32,160 bases of DNA from Penium margaritaceum (Eukaryota > Streptophyta > Zygnematophyceae > Desmidiales > Peniaceae). Both the position numbers and the translations under genes were made by a program. Position 1 is the stretch's first letter, and the number at the start of each line of letters is the position of its first letter. Shown here piece by piece: positions 10,732-20,105 of the stretch. The notes under the pieces were generated by a model, which ran no database searches, was not told where the DNA came from, and was given only the letters and a program-made list of their open reading frames with translations. The stretch covers positions 37,614 to 69,773 of the forward strand of contig SZWC01014999.1 of NCBI GenBank assembly GCA_023375785.1, read 5' to 3'.

Positions 10732-11271
10732 TTATTGCAGTTGTAGCGTTGTTGCTTCGGCCATTAAGTCTGGTCGGCAACTGAGCACGTCTGCCGGGTT
10801 GGTTTTCCCTGGCCGATACTCGACATTGTAGTCGAACCCAGATTTGAGGAACTCCATCCATCGGGTTTGACGTCGACTCAGGTTCGGGTGCGTCTTCAAA
10901 TACTTCAGCGCGTGATGGTCGGTACGCACGACGCATTGGCGGCCTTCAAGATAGCACCGCCATGTTTTAAATGTGTGCACGACCACCAGCATTCTATTCT
11001 TGTGTACGGCATAGTGGAGTTCTGGTCCACGCCGCTTTCTTCACATACATGCGACCAGTTGCTCGTCGTTGCCGTGGTCTTGTAGGAGGACCGCGCCAAT
11101 GGCTTGATCGGAAATGTACATAGCCATGATGTAGTCGATTGTTGGATCCACTAATTGTAGGGCTAGCGCCAGGGTCAGAGCGTTCCGCAAAGCGGTGAAC
11201 ACTTCGTGTTCGCTTTCTTCCCATCTCCACTCGTTTTCTTTTCGAGTGAGATCAAAGAGAGGCGCTGACAC
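10732..11271 (-). pseudogene. pol: Ty3/gypsy RNase H domain
   Basis: The frame 11271-11041 has the start of the domain (PLFDLTRKENEWRW, then YISDQAIGAVLLQD). After a frame break the rest continues from 10992 with the conserved RTDHHALKYLKT, then RQTRWMEFLKSGFDYNVEYR and PGKTNPADVLSCRPD, where the family has ADALSR. A stop codon follows at about 10732, before integrase. It degrades the RNA strand of RNA-DNA hybrids in functional elements. The domain lies between RT and integrase as expected. Confidence 0.9.
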
Positions 11272-11334
11272 TCGGGCGTAATCCCGTACGAAGCACCAAT
11301 GATACTTGCAGAAGCCGAGGAAAACATGAATGTC

Positions 11335-12160
11335 TCAAACGTTTGTTTGTGTCGGCGAATCAGTAACTGATGCCACTTTTTTTTTTACATGGTGATCCGT
11401 CTGCCGTTCATGACGTGACCCAAAAACTCGATCGAACAATGACCAAAGTCGCACTTCGAGAGTTTTCCAAAAACTTCTCTCTTTGTTAAACTTTGAGGAC
11501 TTTTCGGAGGTGTCCATCGTCCTCCTCCATGGTGCGGCTGTACACCAGAATGTCTTCCAGATATTCCACGACAAAATTGTGAAGGTCCGGGCAAGAAATT
11601 TTGTTCATTACCGCCATGAAAATCGCTGGAGCATTTTTGAGTCCAAACGGCATGACCGTGAACTGAAAGTGCCCGTAGCGGATTCGGAACACCGTCTTCT
11701 TGATATTGGCGTCTGCCACGCGTATCTCATGATAACTGCTATGTAAGTCAATTTTGCAGAAAATTCAAGCCCCTCGAAGCTAGTCAAAAAGCTCGTCAGC
11801 TCGGGGCACATGGTAGCGGTTCTTGATAGTAGCGTCGTTCAACGCCCAGTAGTTCAATCAAATCCGAATTTTGCTAGTTTTCTCTTTTAAAAACGTGACT
11901 AGTGTGTCGTATGGTGACGTGGATGGGCGGATGAACTCCTGAACTAGCATCTCGTCGAGTTGCCTTTTCAGCTCGGTCAGCTTGTGATCGCTTGTCTGAT
12001 AGATTCCTCAAACTGTAGGTCTGCTGCCTGACTTCAGTTCGATGCGATGGTTGATGTCGCATTGAGGAGGTAGAGTAATTGAGAGTTTGTCGGGGAAGAC
12101 GTTTGCAAACTCTTGGACGAGTGGTGCAAACTCTTTGGGTACCATCGCAAACTTAGTTGG
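11335..12160 (-). pseudogene. pol: Ty3/gypsy reverse transcriptase with altered active site
   Basis: The RT lead-in (FANVFPDKLSITLPPQCDINH, about 12198-12050) is followed by frame breaks, then a clear palm from 11719: KTVFRIRYGHFQFTVMPFG, LKNAPAIFMAVMNKI and EYLEDILVYSRTMEE. The catalytic YLDD has become YLED (codons at 11552-11563). The first aspartate there binds a catalytic metal, so the enzyme is unlikely to work. A further frameshift comes before the KLSKCDFGHCSIEFLGHVM thumb segment (about 11394-11470). Internal stops occur around 11750-11870. Confidence 0.92.
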
Positions 12161-12161
12161 T

Positions 12162-12206
12162 GCCGATGAGGCTGATGAGGCTGATGAGGCTGATGAGGCC
12201 GATGAG
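12162..12206 (-). repeat. Five 9-base tandem units encoding Ser-Ser-Ala
   Basis: On the plus strand the unit is gctgatgag or gccgatgag, five times in a row. On the minus strand it encodes repeated S-S-A between the protease and RT. It is a length-variable linker and in frame, so it probably expanded while the element was coding or neutrally afterwards. Confidence 0.9.
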
Positions 12207-12248
12207 TCTGCCACTACCACTTCCGCTTCCTCCATTGGCTCGAGTTGC

Positions 12249-12713
12249 TCAAGCCACGCACGAGCTCCTCGTCGTATGCAGTGCTTGGCCACGTTCAGCA
12301 ATATCGGCTACACAGGTTGTTGCTTTTCGGCTACCGCAGCTTCCTCTGCTGCTTCCACCTCTGCTGCTTCTGCTGTCGTCTTCTGCCCAATGCGCAAAAG
12401 ATGTCGCTTGGCACCTCTTGATTTCAACGTAGACGTTGCCACTGTTCCAGTCAACTTGCGGATTGTGCTCGTCCAAGAAGTCATGTCCGAGAATGATTTT
12501 ATTGTCACTCATCAGACACGTCCTCCTGACCGTTACATCCCGCAGATCTCCCACTAGTAGTCGTAGTGGTTCTTGGAGTCTCCGTATCTGCAAGCTCCCA
12601 GCAACAGTTTTGCCTTCAAACACCCCTGGTTCGGTCTGCAAACCCAACTTGCAGACCATGTCGTTGCTCACGAAGTTGTGTGAAGCTCCTCCATCCAGCA
12701 GTGCGTGTACCAT
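12249..12713 (-). pseudogene. pol: Retropepsin-like protease of the chromovirus
   Basis: The minus-strand frame begins VHALLDGGASHNFVSND, the plant Ty3-type aspartic protease motif, with the usual D-S/T-G-A changed to DGGA. Later it has NKIILGHDFLDEHNPQVDW, the conserved ILG-x-x-FL segment and the following W. The open frame then runs into a serine/glycine-rich linker. The serine- or threonine-to-glycine change next to the catalytic aspartate would be expected to weaken or abolish activity. The usual order, gag then protease then RT, is preserved. Confidence 0.88.
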
Positions 12714-12829
12714 TCTGCAACTTTTACATCCTCGAGGTTACCTTTTGGCAGTATTCGCCGGTTGGTCATCCTCGTACCCCTCGTCGAACTTTGCGATCTC
12801 AGGAACCCTCTGCGGTGATGTAGACCGTT

Positions 12830-14126
12830 CAGATGGACGATCGTTCGACGCAGATCGCTCCTCACGGACAAGAGTCACGCCTTTCACTCCTGCCCCTTGC
12901 CGTTTCTTGACTCATTTTTCTATGAATTCCCCCCCTTTTTGGCCTGCTGCTTGCTTTGACAGCTTCGAGTGATGTTCCCGACTTTTCCGCAGTTGTAGTA
13001 GGTTTGTGTCTCTTTTTGGTCGACGGCGTGCACTTCTATCAAAGTCGAGGAGTCCGCCGATTGGTTCTTTCCGTTCCCATGATTATTGTGGTTGGGAGGT
13101 CGCCAGCTATAGGATTATTGGATCCGAGCGTTGTCGTCGGCACTGTCAATCCTTTCTGCTGCTGCAATCATCCGTGGTAAGTCATTTTGGATGCTGAAGA
13201 TGGCGATCACTTGCCCGTTTGAGGCCGTCGTTGTAGTGGAAACGGAGTTCATTGGGGGCGATGTCTGCAATTTTGCAAGATCTTCCGAAATCTCTGCGTG
13301 TACTCCGCCACGCTAGACTGCTGACGTAGACGCTGGAGCTTGTACCGAGCGTCCGACTTCTCGTTCAACCGTCCAAATCGTGCGAGTATTGAACGTGAAA
13401 ACTTGCTCCAGTCAGTTGGTGGCGTCAGTGCGTCTTGCCATTGTGGGTTGATCTGCTCCAAGGGTAGAACGCCTGCGGAGGGCGATATGAGACGGGCACT
13501 GATGACCGTCGATGAGGCTTCGCCGGTCTCCTGCTGCCGTTGGATGGTCTTAAGATCAGACCACCAACTTAACGCCGTACCACACAGAAGCGCGATTGCG
13601 AGGTCAATTTTCTTGCGATCGGTGTTGACCATAGCAGCGGTGCTGTACACCTTTGAACTCATCAGCCACATCCAAATCATCGGTCCTTTGGAGTTTGTAG
13701 GATCGAATGATTCAGGTGGAGCCAGACGAATTTTGGGTTCACTCGAGAGTTGGTAATTTCTTTCGACGAGCACCGCTTTTTGTGCACTTGCATTGTGAAG
13801 AGCCTCCAGCGCGACGTTGAGTTGTTGGAGAAGATGGCTGTTGACCCCCTCGAGCACGGAGATACGGTTCTCAAGTTCCTCGTTCATCCGCGCCTGTCGT
13901 CCAGTGCCACCTGTCATCCCGTCGTTGACGTCGAGGCTGCCGGTATGGGCGCCTGGTTCATCACCGTCGGATCCACGACCGGGGTGGCCGTTGGAGCCGT
14001 TGAGATTAAGCCAGCTGCCACGTAGCCTGCCACGCCGGTGTTCGCGGCTGCTTCAGGGCTCGCGTGCATGGGCACGTTATGCTCCTCCATCGCCGAAGTC
14101 TTCGCCGAAGAACCGTTGCTGGTCAT
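12830..14126 (-). pseudogene. gag: Gag of the chromovirus with degenerate zinc knuckle
   Basis: An N-terminal frame starting at 14126 (MTSNGSSAKTSAMEEH) ends at 13914 and is continued in another frame from 13917. That frame holds a coiled-coil-like stretch (ELENRISVLEGVNSHLLQQL) and the capsid core (RLAPPESFDPTNSKGPMIW, LSWWSDLK, WSKFSRSILARFG, SVAEYTQRFRKIL). After further shifts near 13249, a zinc knuckle remnant is at 12959-13000: YYNCGKVGNITRSC, where two of the four metal ligands are changed (first C to Y, H to N). In functional relatives Gag forms the virus-like particle and packages RNA. Confidence 0.9.
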
Positions 14127-14258
14127 CGGGTGCGCTCGCTCGCCTCACGTCATGGTCGCGAAGTATGCAATGTCTTGACGTGCGAGATGCACTGCCAGCT
14201 TGTGCGAGGTATTCCTCCGGATGAGTAAAGTAGTCGGGTGCCTGTGTAATACCGAAGC

Positions 14259-14270
14259 GCTCTCATACCA
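14259..14270 (-). promoter_or_regulatory. Primer-binding site (initiator Met tRNA type)
   Basis: On the minus strand TGGTATGAGAGC lies three bases downstream of the 5' LTR. It differs by one base from TGGTATCAGAGC, the common plant primer site complementary to the initiator methionine tRNA 3' end. Confidence 0.88.
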
Positions 14271-14273
14271 AAA

Positions 14274-14820
14274 TGTTATGTTGAACGGAACGTGGTGAAC
14301 AGGTAGAAGTTGCAAGGCAAAGACACTTTGAGAATTTAGGACACTTGAGCAATTCGTAGTTAGCGGTAAGTGTACTTCGATGACAAGTGTCGGAACGACA
14401 CAAGACATATATAAAAGTGTCGCGTTACAAATGAGGTGTAGTCCGGGTCAATGAGTCGGACGTCAAGCGACACGTGCGGAGGCGCGCTGTGAGTGGTCGG
14501 ATTTGAGAAGATCCACCGAGAAGTCGGGGGGCTTCGAGGATCGACGGTTGAAGATGCACGAAGCATCTTTATAAATCCAGATTTGTCTCGGTGCGTCGAG
14601 AAGTCAACCGAAAGGTCGTGATACTTCTGTCGGAGTCTCGGGAAAGTGGTCGAAGCTGTCAGAAGGTTTGAGAATGCATCGGAGGGCCAGGGCAATTGGC
14701 CGAATTACCCTCGACTGTCGGAGCAAAAATTGAGGTCTTGTGGCGCAGTGGGCTACGCGTGTAATGACAGAAATGCCCATGTAGAAAGATTAGGGACTTG
14801 TATATGTCTGGCACGTAACA
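14274..14820 (-). repeat. 5' LTR of the chromovirus
   Basis: 547 bases, from tgttatg to cgtaaca in plus-strand reading, colinear with 8723-9273. It ends three bases from the primer-binding site. A TATAAA on the minus strand near 14567 corresponds to the one in the 3' LTR. Confidence 0.95.
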
Positions 14821-15787
14821 TGATAGGTGCCTGTGAAACACATGGGGTGTCTCAAAGGCCCCACAAACGTAACAAAAACCTCAACAGAAAGTGTCACAAA
14901 CATAACCGTTTTGGGGTTTGTGATAATTGTGGATGATGTCAATGTCATGTGTCGACGATGCATGACATGGTGCCTCGACAATTTTCCTTTTGCCTTGCTA
15001 TTGGCGTGGCGATCGTTCTTGCTGGACGACGGGGGGATGGGATTTTTTGTTTTGAGAACTGGGTATATCCGTCTTTCACCCTAGAAATGAAACATCTGAC
15101 TGAGATTATTAGTCATCTAGTAATAGTGTTGATTTTAGTACCTACTTTAAATTTATCTTCATGAACAATCCTAGTCCCGTTATGAATCATAATAATAATA
15201 ATAATATATCCTGGTTTTCCAAAAAACTTCCCAACATTCCATATAATTTTAATAGTACATATAAACTAGGATCTGAAAGTTTTGATTCCTTCAACCAGAT
15301 TGTTATTATGATATCCATCATCAAGGGAATTCTTACACAATGATTGCTCATGTTTGATATAATTGCAATTAATTGTTTCTAATAAGATCACTTATATTTG
15401 GAGACAAAAATTCATATTAAGTTTCTACCAAAATCAGACTCATTCCATTGTATTTTTGAGTCATGCATCATAATCATGGATGTCATCACTCAAGAATGAT
15501 GCTTTCACCATCACCTATGATAATTTATATGCTGAAACCTTTTCTTTTCCGTTTGAGGTCTTTATCGACAAATTGTTTTCTAGCACACGCCCAAGTTTGA
15601 ACATGTGGATTTCCAACTAGTGTGTTGACGGTTGTCTAGTTAGATCAGCTGGGTGTTTGGCCTTTGAAGCTCAGGTTGAGGTGAAGATTACTGGATTCGA
15701 CAGAAGATGTTTCTGAATGTCCGACTGTGGCTACTGATTTGAAGACACTAACGCTAGGTTTCTTGTCAGCACAGATCTCGACTCCAA
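14821..15787. other. No gene recognised; AT-rich spacer
   Basis: AT-rich, especially 15100-15560, with a short ATA/AAT-rich run near 15187-15208. Open frames are short and show no family motif. The last 150 bases adjoin the Harbinger terminal repeat and could include an unrecognised outer part of that element. Confidence 0.5.
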
Positions 15788-15826
15788 GGCTCAGCCCCGA
15801 AATCGGTGAAGATTCAACTTCAACTA
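15788..15826 (+). repeat. Left terminal inverted repeat of the Harbinger element
   Basis: Begins ggctcagccccgaaatcggt and runs on to cttcaacta. The reverse complement occurs at 19319-19357 with a few mismatches and one small indel. Confidence 0.75.
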
Positions 15827-16218
15827 TTTATCGATAATCGCGCGTACTTGAAGTTCATCAGTTGAATGTCCCTCCAACGTTTGTTGAATTCAACTATCGT
15901 TGTATTCGCGCCATTTCAGCCCATTCTCCCGCAACCCCAGCGGTTTCAACAATCGATGCGGGATATCCGGGGTTTCGAACCGTTGACCTCGGTTCCAACG
16001 GGTCTGCAGCCGTGTCGCCCCGTGTCGACACAGCCGCCATGCGGTCCAACTTTCGAGTGGATGGGTGGAGTACGCACTTGCACGGATTTCGCGAGTCACT
16101 CGTCACCGATGTGTTGTGCGTCGGCGGCCCGTCGAGTCGCGCCCGTGCCGACGCACATGTACTTAACAAAGTTGTTGTTTTCTTTCACAATTCCATCAAC
16201 CCCTTCACCTTGCCCAAC

Positions 16219-17440
16219 ATGGATCGGCCTCATACTCGTGCTCAGGTGCGCGCCGCCATCGTACGCCATGCCAGAAGACTCCGTGCGCTAGTTCTTGTCA
16301 TCCTGCAGTCTGTTCTAGCTGACATGGGGAGACGACTCCGTTCCAGACAGCTTAGGCGTGCCATGCACACGTCCACCTTCAGCGGACTCTCCTGGCTTCA
16401 TGAACTTCATCGTGGCCACCCACAGCGCATCTACAATATGACACGGATGAGCCGAGAAACGTGGTTCAACATCATCCATCTCCTTCATACCAACACGGGG
16501 GTCCGGGACACCATCCTCAGTGTCGAAGAAAAGCTTTTTTTATGGACGCAATGCGTATGTCATGGCATGTCTCACCGTGAACTGAGCGAGAGGTTCCAAA
16601 GAGGGATGGTGACAGTTGGCCGTGTGTTGCGAGAGATCGTGGTCGCGCTCACCTCCATCGCGCCAATCGTGATCCGCCAACGACGGCAAGGGGATCCTCT
16701 ACCTAGAGCATGGGTGGGGAGGCGTGACTACCTTCCATACTTCTCAGACTGGGTGGGGGCGTTGGACGGCACGCACGTGCCTGTTATTGTCAACGTTCGC
16801 CGACGCGTGGCCTACTTCAACCGTCACCAACAATTGACACAAAACATCCTTGCAACATGTGACCCCGACCTCAAATTTACCTATGTCACTACGGGGTGGG
16901 AAGGCTCATGATGCACGCATGTTTCGTGAAGCACTACGCCGTGGTTTTTCATTGCCTCCTAACACTTATGTCCTTGCAGACGGCGCTTTCCCGGAAGGAC
17001 ACGGATGTCTAACCCCCTTTCGGGGCCGACGCTACCACCTCCAAGAGTTTGGTCCACGTTCTCAACGACCACAAGATTGTGAAGAGTAGTTCAATCGGCG
17101 GCATAGCTCTGCGAGGTCAATGATAGAGCGAGCATTCGGAGTATTGAAAGCTAGGTTCCACATCATGCGTGGAGTTCCGGCATACCCGTCAACATTTCAA
17201 GCACGTTTGTTGTTGTCTTGTTTTGTGATGCACAACCTCATTCAAGAAAGGGAGAGTGTGGACGACATTGGAGTGTGGGTGGAACCAGCCGGTGGTGCAC
17301 AAAGCATGAACATGCATGTGCCCCCTATTGGACGCCGCAATGGAGATGCCGCCATGCATAGTCTACGTGCACACATTGCACAACAAATGTGGCGTGATTA
17401 CAGCAGTGGGCAGGATGGAGGTGTGCACGATGATGTATGA
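16219..17440 (+). pseudogene. PIF/Harbinger transposase, one frameshift and one stop
   Basis: The chosen start is the ATG at 16219 (MDRPHTRAQVRAAI), although the frame is open from 15862. The N-terminal half carries a helix-turn-helix region (LFLWTQCVCHGMSHRELSER) typical of the family. The DDE nuclease triad is visible: D in VGALDGTHVPV (about 16758-16790), D in VLADGAFPEGHG (about 16972) and E in SMIERAFGVLKARF (about 17120). A small deletion near 16908 shifts the frame after TTGWEGS, so HDARMFREAL follows in the next frame. A TAG at 17087-17089 lies just before FNRRHSSARS. The protein continues to a stop at 17438-17440. Correct length and all three acidic residues show a recently lost transposase. 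Confidence 0.93.
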
Positions 17441-17480
17441 TGAAGGACATAATTGAGTAATTATTGAACAGAGTACATCT

Positions 17481-18833
17481 TCATGCATGACCTAAATCTT
17501 CGGCAGCAAACAAGCCGTCTCCCCCATCCATCACGCCATTTGCACCCGCAGTCTCTCCTCCACTAGTCTTGGCATTGTCGCTCCCAACATCACCAAGCAC
17601 CCCATAAGGATTGATTTTGAGGACATCAATGATGACATCCAAACGCAACTCCCCATCCGAGTACACAAACTCTTCACACACGGATGGGTCACGCTTTAGT
17701 CCATGCAAAAGTGGCAACTTGTGCACGGGTGGTAGCATCTTGTCGCGGTTGACAATGTCAACCGCTTTTTCATACGTTGAAAGTGGCCCATCCTCCTTGA
17801 TTATGCATTCCAACTTTGCGGCTTGTTGCACCATCTTGTCCACGAAGTCCATGTTCTTATCCACAGTTACCTTTCGACGCACACGACGGCCGTCCTCCGT
17901 CGGCTCATCGTCGGTGATGCCAACGTCGGCGTCATCAACGAGCCTGACGTCGCTCGTGGTGACATCGTCACCACGGGCCTTGTCCGCGGAGAAGAATTTC
18001 GTGGCAATGTCATACCACGGAATGCTCTTCCCTTGCAAACGGGCTTGCTGTGGGTTTATCTTCCTTATGTCGTCCCACTTGTCAGGAGAAAGTTCTATCT
18101 GCCATGTACGCCTATTCAGTGGCCCCCCACTCTGTCCCACTAAGCCAAAAGCAAGCTTCCAGAGCGCCCCAAGGTTATCATGTCTACTGCGAAGTTGCAC
18201 TCGGGTTAGATCATCAGACAGGCCAAAAGCAGTGGTCAACTTGGGAGCAATGCAGTCGTACAGTTTTGCCATCCAACCGGAAGTGTAGCGGAACTGCGGC
18301 GCATGGTCGAGGGCTGCTTGAACAAGGGGGACATCGCGGTCGTGGCTCCAGAAGCCTTTGCCGAGAGTGCCGAGCCCATAGGTAGCACCGGATCCTGCAG
18401 CAGCACCGGACGATGGCGACGCGAACGAAGACGTCGCCGACGCAAAGGTTGACCCGGCGGGCACTTCTGGAGCGGGCTTTGCCCGCAGCACATCCGGCGT
18501 AGGAGCCACTGGTTCTCTTGGCGGTGCGATGCCGGCGTTCACATAGGGTCCGGGGAGGGGCGCGAACGGCGTGTGGCCACCACGCATGTAGGTCGCTTGG
18601 TCGTTGCCAACGAGCGGATGCTTGTTGAAGCCGTCCTCGTCACCCGTGGGCTCCACGGCTCCATGGTGATGACGCTGAATGCGGGACAGAACTGATAGAT
18701 GCGGCATGCTGTTGTAGTTGTACGGGTAGTTGTTCCCAGGGTACTCTTGAGGGAGGACTGCTGAGGCTGTCTGAGAATACGTCTGTGGCTGAAGTGGGGT
18801 CTGAAAGCCGTTGCTGAACGAGGAGGCCGCCAT
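17481..18833 (-). CDS. Myb/SANT-like (trihelix-type) protein of the Harbinger element
   Basis: Intact 450-residue ORF on the minus strand, starting at the ATG at 18833. Residues 1-150 are low complexity (Q, S, P and G rich). Residues about 161-283 (FWSHDRDVPLVQAALDHAP, then WMAKLYDCIAPKLTTAFG, VQLRSRHDNLGALWKLAFG and KSIPWYDIATKFFS) resemble the Myb/SANT-like domain found in plant proteins and in Harbinger ORF1 products. After an acidic stretch with RRVRRK (residues 316-321), the C terminus is less conserved. In active Harbinger systems such a protein binds the element ends or helps import the transposase. Here it lies 40 bases from the transposase 3' end in convergent orientation. A host role is possible but unsupported. 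Confidence 0.82.
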   Translation of the reverse strand: MAASSFSNGFQTPLQPQTYSQTASAVLPQEYPGNNYPYNYNSMPHLSVLSRIQRHHHGAVEPTGDEDGFNKHPLVGNDQATYMRGGHTPFAPLPGPYVNAGIAPPREPVAPTPDVLRAKPAPEVPAGSTFASATSSFASPSSGAAAGSGATYGLGTLGKGFWSHDRDVPLVQAALDHAPQFRYTSGWMAKLYDCIAPKLTTAFGLSDDLTRVQLRSRHDNLGALWKLAFGLVGQSGGPLNRRTWQIELSPDKWDDIRKINPQQARLQGKSIPWYDIATKFFSADKARGDDVTTSDVRLVDDADVGITDDEPTEDGRRVRRKVTVDKNMDFVDKMVQQAAKLECIIKEDGPLSTYEKAVDIVNRDKMLPPVHKLPLLHGLKRDPSVCEEFVYSDGELRLDVIIDVLKINPYGVLGDVGSDNAKTSGGETAGANGVMDGGDGLFAAEDLGHA

Positions 18834-18960
18834 GGCGAATGGTGACTGTTGAGTGCTCGTGTTGGGTAGTCTCGGTGGTGATATCGGCGACGGCTCAGCA
18901 GCCCTGGTCTTCTGCGACTCGGTCTAGCGACTTGGACGACGGGGCGACACGGTAAGTGTT

Positions 18961-18997
18961 TGCATTCGGATGTTCAAATTTTGAACATTCGAATGCA
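18961..18997. repeat. Near-perfect palindrome
   Basis: Arms of 18 bases (tgcattcggatgttcaaa and its complement with a single wobble) are separated by one base. It lies about 130 bases upstream of the Myb-like start, inside the Harbinger element. Confidence 0.9.
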
Positions 18998-19318
18998 CTG
19001 GATGGGCGCTTTGTAGCCAACAGATTTGAAGAAGAAAAGTATGGAAAAAAAGTTGAAATGATGATGAATTCATGGACGAGTACCGAGTCACACGTGGTTC
19101 GCAGTGGTTTCATTCATATATTTTCGTCTGATTGGCTGAAGAATGAGGGGTACATGAAAGATGAAAGTACAATGAAGCGGGCAGTGGACTTTCAACTATC
19201 ACTCGTAGACGGCGGAAATCGCTTCAAATTCGCAACACCCGTTGAAGGTACGGACCCCTCGTGAGCCCGTCGCAAGAAATCCACGTCATCGTTTCCCGCT
19301 CTGGGCCGAGTGGGAACA

Positions 19319-19357
19319 TAGTTGAAGATGAAGATTCACCGATTTCGGGGCGCAGCC
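19319..19357 (-). repeat. Right terminal inverted repeat of the Harbinger element
   Basis: Plus-strand tagttgaagatg, then attcaccgatttcggggc and gcagcc, matching the left repeat inverted. The pairing continues for about 39 bases and is lost outside it. Confidence 0.75.
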
Positions 19358-20027
19358 CAAGCCGCGGCTAGTTTGCGGAGAGGCCTCAAAAATTTTGCCA
19401 GGCGAATAAAATGGCCTTTATCTCTTACGTTATGTCGTGGCGGGCTTATGTGTCAAGCCTCACCATCCAGCGTCATAATGCTACTCCCATTGAGGAATGT
19501 TCGTGGAGGCAAGGGTAGCAGAAAGAATTTGGTGCAGCCTGAGCTGTCTGTGAGCAATCTAGTTTATTTGTCCTGTCTTGAGTCAGAACGGGTCCTATTT
19601 TGTGACGAACAATATTTCGTGTATGATCTCGTATCACGTTTTTTGCATTGTCTTTTATTCATTATTATGTCATGTCAATTCGGAAAAAATGTCCACCGTC
19701 GGCTTGTCCAATCGAACGACAGGAATCATCCAGTAATTTTCCTTGCTCTCAGTTATGTTTTCTCCACATTCTCTCTCTACAAACCTACTGCGAAATAAAA
19801 GTCGTTCTAGAAAGATGGAGGAGAGTAGACACGCCATTCTCTCTTCATAACTCCTGTCCTCCTTCCCACGTCGACCGACAGATCGGACGGATCCGGCGTC
19901 AAACCGGCGACAGTATGAAGTCGTTATTCTTGCGCTGCGTGCGACCGACAACGATTAGGAAAAAACGGTCTCGCTTCCACCTTACACGGTCTCTATCCAC
20001 TGGGATCTGCGGAGTGGCGCTCCGCAG
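19358..20027. other. No gene recognised
   Basis: Overlapping short frames only (19322-20118). Part of this could be upstream sequence of the right LRR gene, because weak similarity to the left copy extends past 20028. A 16-base perfect hairpin spans 19999-20035. Confidence 0.45.
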
Positions 20028-20035
20028 ATCCCAGT
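19999..20035. repeat. Perfect hairpin, 16-base arms
   Basis: actgggatctgcggag at 19999-20014 pairs with 20020-20035, with a loop of tggcg. The left duplicate lacks this exact structure, so the hairpin may be an insertion in one copy. Confidence 0.9.
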
Positions 20036-20105
20036 TCAGACCAGCTGCATATACACGAGAAAAGGCGATTTACGTGCTCACGGCAAAGTTGACGAGGCCT
20101 CATGT

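Larger units (their letters stand above)
8723..14820 (-). mobile_element. Full-length Ty3/gypsy chromovirus (two LTRs), inactivated
   Basis: Direct repeats of about 550 bases flank a minus-strand gag-protease-RT-RNase H-integrase-chromodomain array, which is the Ty3/gypsy order with a chromovirus C terminus. The primer-binding site (14259-14270) and polypurine tract (9274-9284) sit exactly at the inner LTR edges. LTRs end in the short inverted repeat TGTTACG/CGTAACA (one copy reads TGTTATG). By eye the LTRs differ at roughly one base in seven, mostly transitions, so the insertion is old. The coding region carries many frameshifts and mutated catalytic residues. The five bases outside each LTR (cgaca and tgata) do not match, so no target-site duplication is visible. 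Confidence 0.95.
15788..19357. mobile_element. PIF/Harbinger DNA transposon with convergent transposase and Myb-like genes
   Basis: A plus-strand DDE transposase of the PIF/Harbinger family (16219-17440) and a minus-strand Myb-like gene (17481-18833) face each other, the two-gene content typical of this superfamily. Both are enclosed by an inverted repeat of about 40 bases: GGCTCAGCCCCGAAATCGG at the left and its near reverse complement at 19319-19357. The exact outer ends and the 3-bp target duplication (usually TWA) were not found, so the true termini may lie a little further out. Confidence 0.82.

Noticed and set aside
12162..12206. CTGATGAG repeated on the plus strand, the core sequence of hammerhead ribozymes
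   Set aside because: It is a 9-base microsatellite coding for SSA on the minus strand. There is no downstream GAAA or closing stem in the right place.
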